In this document: positions 36,496 through 48,116 of the stretch, piece after piece
How positions within the stretch are numbered: position 1 is the first letter of the stretch
Layout: every line of letters starts with the position of its first letter
Assembly: GCA_021030915.1 (NCBI GenBank)
Contig: JAGEMR010000071.1
Span: 94,243-158,242, forward strand
DNA: 64,000 nucleotides
Source: Astrothelium macrocarpum
Lineage: Eukaryota; Ascomycota; Dothideomycetes; Trypetheliales; Trypetheliaceae
Direction: 5' to 3'
The notes under the pieces: model-generated
What the model was told of the DNA's origin: nothing
What the model saw: the letters and a program-made list of their open reading frames with translations, nothing else
Database searches by the model: none
Translations under genes and position numbers: made by a program

Positions 36496-36664
36496 CGTCT
36501 CCTGGACGCTTAAGCTTCTCAGCCGCTGAGTCTCCTTGACTTAGACGCTCCCAACCGCTGCGTCTTCTAACATACAGACTGCTCAATCGCGGCATCTCCT
36601 TAACGCGCTTACCGCCTAACCAATTTTCGGTGCCGCCTCCAGCGGCCGCGTCTCCTTGGCGCGT
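36496..36664. repeat. Degenerate 32-bp minisatellite
   Basis: Cores related to GCGTCTCCTTGACGC recur at about 36496, 36528, 36560, 36592 and 36649, spaced about 32, 31, 32 and 57 bp. Each is usually preceded by a CCGCT- or CGCGG-like stretch. Differences between units are mostly transitions. Confidence 0.6.
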
Positions 36665-37740
36665 ATAACCCCCGTACAATCTCTTGTACCGTTCAAAAAA
36701 GCTTCGATCCATTGTTAGACTGCAGATCGTCCGCATGAGTCAGCCTGTTGTAGCGGCACGATCTCGGTCAGGTCTCGCATCCCAAGTTTACAGACGTGCT
36801 CGCTCGATGTCTATAAACAAGCTTGTCTGGCGTCTGCAGATACCGTTGCGATGGCAAGGAGCCCTTTCTACTTTGCTAGGTGGTCATATACAGGCCTTCA
36901 TACTGTGTCCCATTGCCCTGTAGCCAGTCGAGGCAGGCGGCACTTCGTGCTGGGCTGTTGACTCAGTGGGCATTTCGAGGAACGATGAGCCGTATCCATG
37001 GCTCGTGGGGACGCGTTCCTCCAAGACAACTCAAATGACCGGTCGTTTGCCTTTGCGTTACTGTCTTCCAACATGTATTGGGTTTGCCGCGCGGATATTA
37101 AGGCGGAACCGTACTTTTCTGGATTTCCAGTCATCGAGAGTATCCTGGGATGGCTTTACATCACGGTCGATGTCAAACTTTCCCTCCAGATGCTAGAGAA
37201 AGCTAATAAATCTACATTATACTTTACACAGTGGCAAAACCTATTATTACATGATGATGTTGTCTTCCTTTTCTTCTCTTTCAGTACCAGAACGCCATGC
37301 CCAACCTTTATCAGAACCACACTTTGAACGTCAGTTAAACTCAACTCGTCCCAAATTATTGAAACACCGTTTGTATAAAAGAACCTGCCGTTCCCTCTTT
37401 CCTATCTTCTCCTTCCACACTGTGTCACACATTTCTGCTGAGGCACTTCCCACACGCACATCAACCCTTTGCACCCGCTCAGAGATCTGAGCACTGCTTT
37501 TACACAGTAAGTAAATGTTTTGATGATTTCCTCGATAATCAGTGGCTCAAAAAAGAAAAAAAAAAAGGCTTTAGGCTGGCAGCTGCAGCCGTTGCAATAT
37601 TCTTCACGAAAAATTTTTTTTTTTCAAATTCATTGAGGGTTGCTTCGAGGTTTTTTGACGAGATATTGTGCTTACACCCTACGTAGAAATCAAACCTCAC
37701 ATTCCGTTCTGTTAAAAAAAAAATTTTGGAAAAAAGCACA

Positions 37741-37809
37741 GTAAGTAAAAGCCTCAGCTTTGGGGAATGAGGTCCCCCCAGTTGATTTCACCCTACTTAC
37801 TTATGTTAG
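37741..37809 (+). other. Probable 5' UTR intron of the integrase-zinc-domain gene
   Basis: A GTAAGT donor at 37741 and a TTAG acceptor ending at 37809 bracket a 69-bp intron just before the start codon at 37819. The 13-bp string around the donor (CACAGTAAGTAAA, 37737-37749) also occurs at 37503-37515, which offers a second possible donor. Not confirmed without RNA. Confidence 0.35.
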
Positions 37810-37818
37810 GCAATCATC

Positions 37819-39096
37819 ATGTCTGCTGGCCGATCCAAACACATCACCTGCCCTAATGAGACCCTCGAGGGGCCCTCATTCCAGAACCAGGAGGCCCAAG
37901 AGCCCGCTCCTCAACAGAGGCGCAAGGCAGGCTTCACAGCAGAGCAGTTGAGCAAAGCCTTGCCAACGAACAAGTCTGAGCTGCGTGAGGCATTTGAGGG
38001 CCTCCGGGACGATCACCTGGGGCCAAGGCAAACCAAGGGCACCAAGTATGTTACAAGGCAGGACATCAGGAGGATTACAGACATCAAGAACGGGACGATC
38101 AAGGTTGCCCCCGGGGAGCATTATCAGGCCAACTGGGGCTTCAAAGTCGATGAGACTGTGGGGCCCCTTGGACTCACTCTCGTAAAGATGGCTCCTCCGC
38201 CCGGCCAGAAGGCCACGGCGGGCAACATCACGGAGAAAGCTGGCTATGTGGTCCCAATTGAGGACTGGTTTGACGCCCTCTGGTTAGCCCACTCAGCTCT
38301 TCACGGCCAGAGAAACACTGGTCGGGATGCGACCATGAGGGCACTCCAAAACTTGGGATTCTACGGCAACATCCCAAAGGAGCTCATCCAGAAGTTCATC
38401 CTCAGGTGCCACGACCCCAGCTGCCGAAAGAAGTCACACCTCGCCAGGTGCCAGAAGGCTCAGGCACCCCCCAGCCAGCCAGCGGAGCTAAAAGCCAGAA
38501 GGCAACGCAAGGAGAGGGTCCGAAAAGAACAAGCCGCAACAGAAGCGGCTTCATCCCCTCTTGCAGCCAATCCGACTGAGGTGCCCCAGGATGCTCCTCA
38601 GTCCGAGGTGTTCTTCGACCCGGGGCAGGGGCAGCACGTCGCCATGGATCCTGCGCTGCTCGAGCAGCAGTACGCTCCGGCTCAATACAAGCAGCCCTCG
38701 TTCCTGGAGGAGAGCCGGAGCCAAACATCCTGGCAGCCGCAGCAGGAGCTTCCGATCGATCCCGTGCTGCTCCAGCAGCAGTCTGTCCCCGTTCCGCCCC
38801 AGCAACAGCCAACTCCCGGCTGGGGGGCCCCCCAAGTGTTCACAGGCGGGTACGCCGCCGGTTTCCTGCCCGCTCCACCAAACAGCGGGTACCGGTACCC
38901 CTCTCCGCCGCCTCCACACAGTAGGTTTACGGAGGCACCGTGGCAGACAACTGGGGGTCCCTCGGCGGAAGACGCGGCGGCCTACCCGATTCTCGGGGAT
39001 GCGCCCTGGCTGTCCACACACGTGTCGGACGAAGAGTTGGTGGACCAGTGCATGGAACATCTGGCCACCTCGTCCGTTGCTGGGTACGGCAGATGA
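37819..39096 (+). CDS. Protein with integrase-type HHCC zinc-binding module
   Basis: Single-exon gene of 425 residues with GC-rich codons. Residues 30-145 form a conserved-looking basic region of unknown fold. Residues 150-205 carry H158-x3-H162 (AHSALHGQRNTGRDATMRAL), then C197-x4-C202. This pattern resembles the H2C2 zinc-binding domain that precedes the catalytic core in retroelement integrases. The DDE catalytic core, reverse transcriptase and Gag parts are absent. The second half is low-complexity and rich in Gln, Pro and Ala, with repeated phrases such as MDPALLEQQ and IDPVLLQQQ, then an acidic end. I infer a gene derived from an integrase, possibly a regulator. It could alternatively be a fragment of a degraded element, but the long intact frame argues against that. 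Confidence 0.65.
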   Translation: MSAGRSKHITCPNETLEGPSFQNQEAQEPAPQQRRKAGFTAEQLSKALPTNKSELREAFEGLRDDHLGPRQTKGTKYVTRQDIRRITDIKNGTIKVAPGEHYQANWGFKVDETVGPLGLTLVKMAPPPGQKATAGNITEKAGYVVPIEDWFDALWLAHSALHGQRNTGRDATMRALQNLGFYGNIPKELIQKFILRCHDPSCRKKSHLARCQKAQAPPSQPAELKARRQRKERVRKEQAATEAASSPLAANPTEVPQDAPQSEVFFDPGQGQHVAMDPALLEQQYAPAQYKQPSFLEESRSQTSWQPQQELPIDPVLLQQQSVPVPPQQQPTPGWGAPQVFTGGYAAGFLPAPPNSGYRYPSPPPPHSRFTEAPWQTTGGPSAEDAAAYPILGDAPWLSTHVSDEELVDQCMEHLATSSVAGYGR

Positions 39097-40924
39097 TCCG
39101 GGCCGGCAAAAGTCTACTTTGGTGCCCCCCAATTGGTGAGCCGGGGTAGGTGATGTGAGGCAGAGACATGAGTGGCCATTGACTGTGGCTGCGAGCTCCG
39201 GGATGGAGCGACTCAGGTGTGATTGCTGTGCTTGGAGGAGGATCTCTTGGGTGGAGGATCGGAGGAATATGCGCGGCAGCGCGGTCCGGCGAGACCAAAA
39301 TGCAACACCAGTGGCCATTGTCTGTGGCTGCGAGCTCCGGGATGGAGCGACCTTCTTGCGCGGCAGCGCTGTCCAGAGGGACAAAAATGCAACGTCAGTG
39401 GCCATTGTCTGTGGCTGCAAGCTCTGGGATAGAGCAGGTCTCTTTTCTTAGTCATTCTAGAAAGATTGTCATTTCGTATTTCGTATTTGTCTATGGGAAT
39501 GTTCTACAGCGGCTTGCATGAGATACCCGGGGCAGTGGTGTTTGGTTTATGGTCTTTGGGAAGGCATAGTGTTGGTGTTGGACATTTTTGAGCGATTTCA
39601 GTTTGTTTCATGCTGCATGACGCTCATGTATATAGATGGAGACGCTCTTTCCCCTGCCTTTTTTTCCCTACGGGGTTTTTAGGGGTTTTATCGAGGCTCC
39701 AAGATAGATTTCATCAAAACGTCTATCAATCACTTGACATCCAATTGGCAAGCTGCTTCTCAAGACGTGCTTTCCCGGCTCAACTTCGGTTCAGCCACTG
39801 CTCAAACCACTCAACCCTTGCTTACCCTTTTTCTGCTGTGGCCAAGTCCTATCTCTACTAAAGTGAATCCTTCTGCCTCCGTCGTCATATTGTGCAGCCG
39901 AACCTCACGCTAACTAGAAGCTGTCAAAGAACTACCGAGATTGGAGCGTCCCAGCTGCGTGGCGCCCGGATACGAGTAAGGCGAAGTGACTGCTCTATGG
40001 GGACGCGATGCGGAGGCCCCGGATGATTTCTTTCAAGGATCTACGCCAATCAAAATCTCAAAGTCCGTGCTCATTTCCCCAAAAAGGTATCTCTTCACAA
40101 AATTATGCACGACAACATCTGATTAAGCTAGGTACATGATCAGGGCCGGGGAGCTCAAAATTGCCCGGGTCAGGTTCCCATGCTTCGTTTCCTCCGAACC
40201 CTAACGTTTTCTATGTAGACCCTGCCATTAACCTATTCCTATGGCTCAGTCTTTTTGTTAAGTTCAAGACATCTTGGCGAGACTAAGGCGGTTATCCGAA
40301 GGGGATCCTCCGCATTGCGTTCCTGACGAAGTGGCTTCCGTCATCTTTTTTCTTTCTTTTTCTCCTTCTTTCCGCACCGCCACTGACCGGCTGTCCGGGA
40401 TCTCCCCCTGATCTTGATCCTCGATTTGGACAAGCCCGTCCTAAGATCTTCATTGCAGCCCGCTAGCTCAAGGTCTGGCCTCGCGTGGCAGTCCGAATAT
40501 CAGATCTTGACAATCTTGATATGAAGGCGCACGCTTAGCCCAGGGTCTTCAGCTGAAGACCAGCAAGTCGCAGTCGCTATGCTACTCTGCACCACTACTC
40601 TAAGTAGAGAAATTTTGCGAATCGCACATCTCAATACGCTACTAAATACGCCCAAAAAGGCTAGAAGTCAGGGCGTCATCGAACTGCACACCTCGCATAG
40701 CTTTTGCTTCGCTTAACCTTTCAATTTCAAATTATGAGGATTTTCGACTATTCACGTCGGTTAGCTCACGCGTCGGTTAGCTAGGGAGCTCAGCTTTCCC
40801 AACATGGATGTGACAAGACATCCAAGTTTGGTTAAAAGCTGTCCGTCCTGCCCATTTCTTGGCGGTCTGACTTGGATTCTCTATAGCATCCCCAGGATTT
40901 GGAGAGAGCACTTGGGCCGACAAG
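39097..40924. other. Intergenic tract with 87-bp repeat array, amine oxidase upstream region
   Basis: Includes the repeat array at 39172-39440 and then about 1.4 kb upstream of the amine oxidase gene. No other gene is recognisable. The final hundred bases presumably carry the amine oxidase promoter. Confidence 0.5.
39172..39440. repeat. Three-copy repeat, 87-bp unit
   Basis: GTGGCCATTG(A/T)CTGTGGCTGC followed by GAGCTCCGGGATGGAGCGA recurs at 39172, 39311 and 39398. Copies 2 and 3 are a true 87-bp tandem that also shares GCGCGGCAGCG and AAAATGCAAC. Copy 1 is separated by 139 bp and lacks the first part. The third copy has drifted mostly by G-to-A changes. Confidence 0.8.
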
Positions 40925-43589
40925 ATGCAACTTAAATTCACTGCTCTATTGCTTTATGCCGCAGCGGCACAAGCAATTGGTGGTCGCCATCACAAATTGT
41001 TTCCACCTAGGCTACTGGCCAAAGGGCAAGCTGGGACAGATGCAAAGATCTTTTCACGTCAAGCGGAAGCTTCACCAGCCTCGGGTAGCTGCTCTGATGG
41101 CACGATTACCACCACTGCTCCAAAGTCGAACATTTTTGGGGGTTTGACAGAGGATGAGTTTGCGAGTGTTACGGCTTTCCTGCACCAACAGAAGTCATTG
41201 AACCTCACTGCGGTCTCGAACGCGACAGCGTACGTATATAATCGATTGTATAGCGCCTCATGACTAATTGAGTAACAACTAGTTGGGATAATATCATTGC
41301 AACGATCGATCTACTGCAGCCCAACAAATCGGATGCAATCAAGTATCTGGACCAAGGTGGCCCGGCTCCGCCAAGATATGCACAAGCTACGCTTCAGTTC
41401 GGTGCCACGCTTGAGCCCTACGTTCAAGAGTATCAGGTCGGACCGCTCCCGATCACGAACCAATCGGCTGTTGTTGAGTTGAACTACATTTACAACTCAG
41501 GCAGGGGTAGACAGCGGATCTACAATGCTGACGCAGCCTTGATTGCCCAGTTCCAATATAAAGTTGGAACACAAGTTGCAAATATTACTCAAAAACTCCT
41601 TAATGGTGTAAGTCATTTTGCCGTTGCGATAATCGGCCGCAGAGAAACGTGGGCTAAAGGGATTACCAGACTGCGACTGGCTCCGCTACCGACAATCTAC
41701 TAATTGGAAGCAACGATCCCGTGATCCACGAGAACAATAGGACCGTGCAATGGAACCAGTTTTACTCCATTAACACTGGTTTCGCCTTCGATGAGGACAT
41801 CTTGCCCGCGGGACTGGAATTCAAGATCGACATCACAGGTCGGGATCCCTCGAAATGGTCTGTGCTTGGATGGTATTACGGCGGCCAATTTTGGTCATCT
41901 ACCCAGGCTTTCGTGGCTGCCGCCACTTCCCCAGGCTTCAAGATCTTTGGCCCCGCTGTAGACGGGTCTTTTGGTAGTACAGATCCACAAGGCCCGCAAC
42001 TACCGCATGACGACCTATATCCGCCAGCTTCATTTCAACCGCAAGGGACAAGATATGCCGTAGATGAGGAGCAAAAGTATGTGGAGTGGAGTAAGTAATG
42101 GCTGAAGCTCAAGAAATCTCGAGACATGCTAACAATCACGAAGTGGGTTTTAGCTTCTACATTGGGTTTACGCGAGATACGGGCATGCAGCTTCATAACA
42201 TCGAATACCAAGGCCAGAGAATTATCTACGAGTTAAGTCTCCAAGAAGCTTTAGCACACTATGCTGCTATTGATCCCCTTCAATCTACGACTGCCTATCT
42301 TGACAGTTACTACGGGTTTGGACCCAGCTCGTTCGAGCTTGTTCAGGGCTTTGACTGTCCTACATACGCAACCTACCTGAACGCGTCTTTTTACTCGGAG
42401 GAAATTTCCCATATTCACCCTAACGCCATTTGCTTGTTCGAGTACGATCCTGGATACCCTATTTCGCGCCACATTGCTGGGGACTATACGACTGTGACCA
42501 AGCACGCCGATCTCATACTCCGTAACGTCGCTACCGTTGGTAACTATGACTACATGTTCGAATATGCTTTCCATATCGATGGCTCCATTCATGTCACTGT
42601 TCGTGCTTCTGGCTATGTTCAAGGAGCTTATTACGCGGAGAATGAGGAATACGGCTTCCGTATTCACGACGTCTTGTCTGGAGACATGCATGATCACGTC
42701 ATTAATTACAAGCTCGACTTGGACGTCCTGGGAACCCAGAATAGCTTAATGAGGTCAAGTGTAGTTCCTGCCACAGTTCAGTAGGTTCCCCCAAGAGAGA
42801 AACTATGAACACATCCTAACATGGATAGGTATAACTGGTCTCCGGGCATCCCACGGAATACGATGAAGCTCGAAAGAGATTTCATCACAAACGAAAATGA
42901 TGCCCTGATTAACTGGGACTATAACGCTGCTACCACGTACACTGTTGTTAACAAGGATCAGAAGAACCAGTATGGAGAGTACAGGGGATATACCATCGCT
43001 CCAGGTAAGTTCAACCTATCTTGGGCCAAGACTATGGGACTGACCGACAATAGCGAGTGGCAGCATCGTCCACTTGACCGTTCAGAACTCAACCGACTTA
43101 GGTCCATCCGCTAACTGGGCAACCAACCATCTCTATGCTGTTCAGCAACATGACACGGAACCTCGCAGTGCATACCCGTACAACAACCAAAACACCCACC
43201 AGCCCGTTGTTGATTTCGGCAAATTCATCAACGGGGAGTCACTCGATCAAGAGGATATCGTCATCTACTTCAACCTTGGCATGCACCATATCCCGCAAAC
43301 GGCTGACATACCTGTCACCGTCTTCACAACTGCACAGTCTTCTATGTTGATCATCCCCGAGAATTACATAGACTACAACCCTTCGAGAGCCACGATTCAC
43401 AATGTTAGAGTCAACTTTAACAATGGCGTCGTCAATGACATCGATACCTTTGGTACAGTGGTACCGCAGTGTCAGCTCGACTTTGGTAGTGTGTTTGCGA
43501 ATCTGTCCGGCTACACGGGAGAGATTGTGACACCCAAGTTCCCGTATGATCCGAGTGCTGCGCAGGTAGCTAATCCGGGCGGAACTTGA
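40925..43589 (+). CDS. Secreted copper amine oxidase (TPQ-dependent primary amine oxidase)
   Basis: Exons 40925-41229, 41283-41607, 41670-42090, 42144-42780, 42829-43004 and 43102-43589 give 783 residues. The enzyme oxidises primary amines to aldehydes with release of ammonia and hydrogen peroxide. A signal peptide is present (MQLKFTALLLYAAAAQAIGG). The cofactor Tyr lies in TVGNYDYMFEY (about residue 485), which becomes topaquinone. Copper ligands are the HDH in DMHDHVINYKLDLD (about 532 and 534) and a His in LGMHHIPQTADIP (about 681). Spacing matches the family. The substrate-channel region LPHDDLYPP is also recognisable. Introns are 48-97 bp. The product is probably extracellular and used in amine nitrogen scavenging, which is an inference. 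Confidence 0.94.
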
Positions 43590-45820
43590 GCTCCAGGGAC
43601 TAGTTCTTCAAAGAGGGTTTGGACGCCTTCACTAGGCTCTACAAAAAAAAAAAGAGGTCGTAGACTGTGAGAAATATGTCTTGCTCTACAAATATTGAGG
43701 GTACCCTGAAAATGCACTCAGCGCAATCTCTAGATATATTGCCGTAGTTTTGGTTGGCCAAAATGGTATGGGGGACCTCTCTAATATTTGCGGGGCTAAT
43801 GAATTTTCTTCCGATCCACAACATATCATGTTGCACATTCTGGTGTCACTTATTGATATTGAGCCTTTATAATATAGACTAGACCTATATCATTCTCTTT
43901 CATAGACTTGGTACCTGCAATGGTGGTAGCTTTCATAATCCGCGCTTCGGTTATTCCTCCCTCCTACGTGCGTTGATCTTTTCCCAATTTTCCAGATAAT
44001 ATTCGTGCTGACGCTTGCATGGCTTTCGCATGACATTTGCCCATGATGTTCATCGTATCTGCTTGTGGATGCGCGTGATTATTCCGGGTTTTCTTCAGGT
44101 CGGTTTCGCAAACGCTCGTTTCCATCTTCCCGGTGAGACTCATGCCATGTAGAAACTTCCCTTCGAAATCTTCAAGCTGCCAGCCGATTGTCCGCCCACA
44201 ATCATATCCGAGTCATCCTGCCAAGCTGTCAAGCAGCATCATCATCGTCACTACCGGTGTTGTGATTGTAAGACTTGTGCTCGGGCTCAGCAGCTTGGCT
44301 GCGTACTGGAATCCTTTTGAATCCTCTCTGTTGGTATTATGATTTGCGTTTTTAATGCATCTGGATATTTCCTGCCCCATTAGATCAAGCCTTGAGCTTT
44401 AGCATACACAAGGTATTCGGGGAATATCGTGATGAGAAGCATTCAAGGAAATGTGGAGCAAAAGCAAAAGCAGTTGTCTGAAGCAAAGGTATCTGTTTGA
44501 AATGAAGTCATGCGATGCAAGCCCCATGAGAATTCCAATAGTCTACATTGACTCTCGTTTTCGTTCTTTTATCCTTGTGATTTTTAATTTGCATGCATAA
44601 GCGCGTGATTACTTCCGACCTTTTCCAAGCCACTTGCAAAAATTCTGCCTCTGCTCTTCCCTGTGAGCGTTACACCATTGCGCTGATGCTCACGTTGTCG
44701 CTGTAGTCTTAAAATGGGGTAGCCGGTCGGGTTAAGGGCTTTTACCCAGTGACTGTTTGTATAATGTAATATGTATCACCCCATATGAGGGGTTCAAGGA
44801 GTGTGTCAACACCGTTTTGTAAATCGTTTATGGTTGCATAACATATCGCTGCTATCAAGTTGTTATAACACGTAATGGAGGCATCCATGTGGTGCAGAAT
44901 GGGATGAAATTGTGTAGATTGGTTATGTGGATGAAGATTGCCCTGCGCTTCACTTCATTGTTACGTAAGATCGGTAGTCTTCGTCGCTCTTTCCCCGGGA
45001 GTTCAAGTGGATTCGTCAACTTTGCCAGTCCGTAAGACAAGAGCATCTTCTGCTTTATAAGACTCCTTGCGGTTAGGCGCTAGACCGTCAGTATCACTTC
45101 TCGTGTCTGAGGAGAGTATCATCCAGACCTAAGGCACAACAGTTGGCAGTAGTGATGTTGAGCAAGCAACCCGCGGCCATAAAAGATATATCTACTTAAT
45201 GTACATGTGTACAGAAGCAAGTGCTCGAAAGCATGTGCCTCGAAAGCGCTTCAATGGTGTATCAGGATCTCCGAAGGAACAGACTTGTAGTATCCGAACC
45301 GAACCGAACCGAAATTTTCCAACGCTTATGGAGTAGTAATGAAGAGCAGGTTTCAAAAGGCACCTTAGCATATTCAAAGAAGCGGTATCGTCGAATTGTG
45401 GGGAGTTCCTAAGCGAGTATCCCTCACAAGGTAGCAATGGGCACGTTGGGCAGGTGGCCGAGATTCACACTACCTTAGTTGACGAAAATTTCACATAAGT
45501 TAGCCAAAGATCCACCATACTCGAGACACGGAAAGCGAAGGATAGAGGCTATCTACGATCTCTGTTTATAGACGCCACTTCGCTGGATGAAAACAGATAC
45601 CCAGTCCTTCAAACCTATTCCATCAAAGGTTCGAATGCGTGTCCAACACCAATCAATGCTACAGCACGAAGATGCCAAAGTTCTCATGACGTTCCGGCCA
45701 TATGCGTTTTCAGACCCCACCGTGAGCGCCATTAGAAGCGATCTGCGGGTATACTTAATAGACGTTCCAACGCCAATCCAAGACCGCCTATGAAACATTT
45801 CCCTCGTAAATGAAGCATTC
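43590..45820. other. Intergenic tract
   Basis: About 2.2 kb between the amine oxidase 3' end and the 3' end of the unknown two-exon gene (convergent). It contains an A-run at about 43641-43652 and a four-copy CCGAA pentanucleotide at about 45295-45314. No gene is recognisable. Confidence 0.5.
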
Positions 45821-48116
45821 CTAAGGGAGTTCCACCTCATCGTCTTTTCCACATTCTGTAAGTATTACCGCACTCACGCAAGCCGCGTATGCTTCTCGTA
45901 TCGCACATGCCATGCAGGTCTCCGTCACATTTGCCACAATTGCACTGACACCCCAATGCGCGCACCACGCCCGAGCAAAGACTTCATTATCCGAAACGCC
46001 GAGAGCTTCGATAACCAGGACTTCATCCAACACCGATGCTGCTGAGCGATCTGGCGGAGGAGGGTGAGTTGAAGTTGAAGATCGTGCTGGGGACGGCATT
46101 TCTGTAGGAACTGAATCCGAACGGGATCTGTTGCGGTCGGCCCAATTGCAAATCGCAGTGAGGCCGTGATCGACTTTTACAGCACGGTAGGCGTAATCGT
46201 AGAAGAGCACTGCGAGGGAAAGATCAAAATTAGGTTCGTTCAAGAATTTGCAACGGGCAGACTTACCGTGAGGACCTTCATGGCATGGAAAGGCTGTGAT
46301 AAAGTCAACGTCATATCGCAGTTTCATTGCATGGCTTTCTCCTTCGCAAGCAAAGATAATGGCCGCATCCCACGTTGAGGGCTGATTTTTATCCACGCTA
46401 GCAGACTTAGGTGCTGATTGCCGTTCTTTTACAGGCCGAAAACCCAGCTTTTGAATACGAATAACATCGGTGATCTCATCGGAATCCGGAGTGACCAGCT
46501 CATAGTCATTGACTGGATATGCATCGTCAATGGGCCCAACCGGCGATGTGCGGACCTTCATACTGGCAACATCATCTGGTGAAAGAGGTGTATCGAGGGC
46601 GGGCAGTTGGCGCACACGTACACATTCAATGCGGCCAAGATCGGGTGAGTACTGGCAAGGACCTATCCATCCTGCAGCCTCCCTTACACCCCGTGCTGCA
46701 CCGAGGACCTTTCCTACAATGCAGCGGCTTGACCAGTATGAATTACCTCGATATTGGAATCCCGAAGACGGCGCCATGTGCGTGAGATAGTATAGGCTCT
46801 CGCTGGACCCAGGATCACAGTCGATCAGCGAATTCATCAGAAGCCAGGGTAGAGTGCAGCCAGGGAGGACAACACCACTGAACCAAGACCATGCGTCTGC
46901 GGAACGATCTTCCACTCGTTTCGCACGTCGGTCATTTTCCAACAGGACCTTCTCAACTTCAAGCTTGTTGGGCCATCTCATGATGTCCATGAATATCTGA
47001 AGAGCTTCCTTTTGACGATTCTTGCTGCGGAGATCGAAGGTAAAGGTGCTTTTGCTCGGACTAGTCTCTGCAGTGCTGGCTTTGGAAGTGGAAATGTTCT
47101 CTAGCCACCTTTGCGCTACTGCAAGATCCCATGCTATCTTTAGAGGTAATTGGGTCAGAAGTTTAGTCCTGTCTGGCTGACTGTATACGTTGGGCGAATG
47201 AATTCGCAGATACAATTCGATTGAGAGAACCAGCTGATGGAAGAAACGATGTTTAAGACTGGCGTCTTTGCTTAGTACGAATTTTGCAAGTACCTGTTGC
47301 CTGGGATCGCTAAAGTCAATCCAGCCATAGCTTGCAGATCCCAAGACGTTCAAGAGATCTGCTATCTGCATGTCGATCCCGTAATGAGGGTTAGTCTCAC
47401 GCTCAGGATCCTCAATGAGGAAATGGTATAGATATCCGTAAAGATCGTTGGGATTCTAGCAGAGAAGAATAAGTGGATGAACGACTGCGTCAGATCGGAA
47501 CGCAAACCTCTGCATCAAGGCCAAGATCCAGCTGTTTTAATCTCTCCAGAATTGTAAGCATTGTCACTTTTTTAGGTTCTGCCTGTGAAGGGTATCGGAT
47601 GGTTGGTCGAGTCTCGCCGGCTTTACTGATGTAGTACTCGAGGGTACATGTTCCGGCGATTTTACCACTTGAGTACGCCATAGATGGCTGCTCTAATGTC
47701 TCCCAAACGAAATCGGTAGCATCCCGCCCAGCCAAGCTCAGGGATACTAGGTCGAATGCATCATGTTGTGCAAAAGCGCGATCGCGTCGGGTAGCATGTT
47801 CTGATTCCATAACGGCATGACAGTAACATTGGTCATCTGAAGCATTCGGTATCTTGTCGCAGAAGCCTTTAAAGGTAGATGCCCCAGCGGAAATGATATC
47901 TTCTGCATCCTCGTGCATGATGTCTGCATCCAAAGAAAATCCGACTGGTGGCCATTGCCTGGTATTACGGAAGTCTCGAAGCCTTGCGGGACGTGATGTG
48001 GAAGCATGTTGGCGATGTCTGGTAGGAATGAGAGGAGCTCCTCCGCCAGATGCAGGCCTTTGCTGCAAGACATAGCGCTCAGTTGGATGATGCGAGGCAG
48101 CCGGACTGGAAGGCAC
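45821..48116 (-). CDS. Uncharacterised two-exon protein
   Basis: Exons on the minus strand: 48116-47508 and 47455-45821, giving 747 residues. The 52-bp intron joins GLDAE to NPNDLYGYLYHFL in frame, and the frame is stop-free across the join. Residues 1-60 are disordered and Arg/Ser/Pro-rich. The middle has helical segments (SLKHRFFHQLVLSIELYLRI, RRAKRVEDRSADAWSWFSGV), and the region around residues 360-420 is Gly/Arg-rich and ordered-looking (CIVGKVLGAARGV). The end is Cys-rich, with ACAIREAYAACVSAVILTEC. No transmembrane segment, signal peptide or catalytic motif is evident and I do not recognise the family. It is divergently arranged with the F-box gene. The start could be further upstream. 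Confidence 0.7.

Larger units (their letters stand above)
32855..37818. other. Five-kilobase tract without recognisable genes
   Basis: Open frames here are at most about 146 codons (36009-36449) and match no family I know. A TATA-like TATTTAAA lies near 33500, upstream of an 87-codon frame at 33538-33801 of unknown meaning. A degenerate 32-bp tandem repeat lies at 36496-36664. The part next to the integrase-like gene has several A and T homopolymer runs (37550-37735). The tract may hold decayed mobile elements, but none can be named. Confidence 0.5.
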
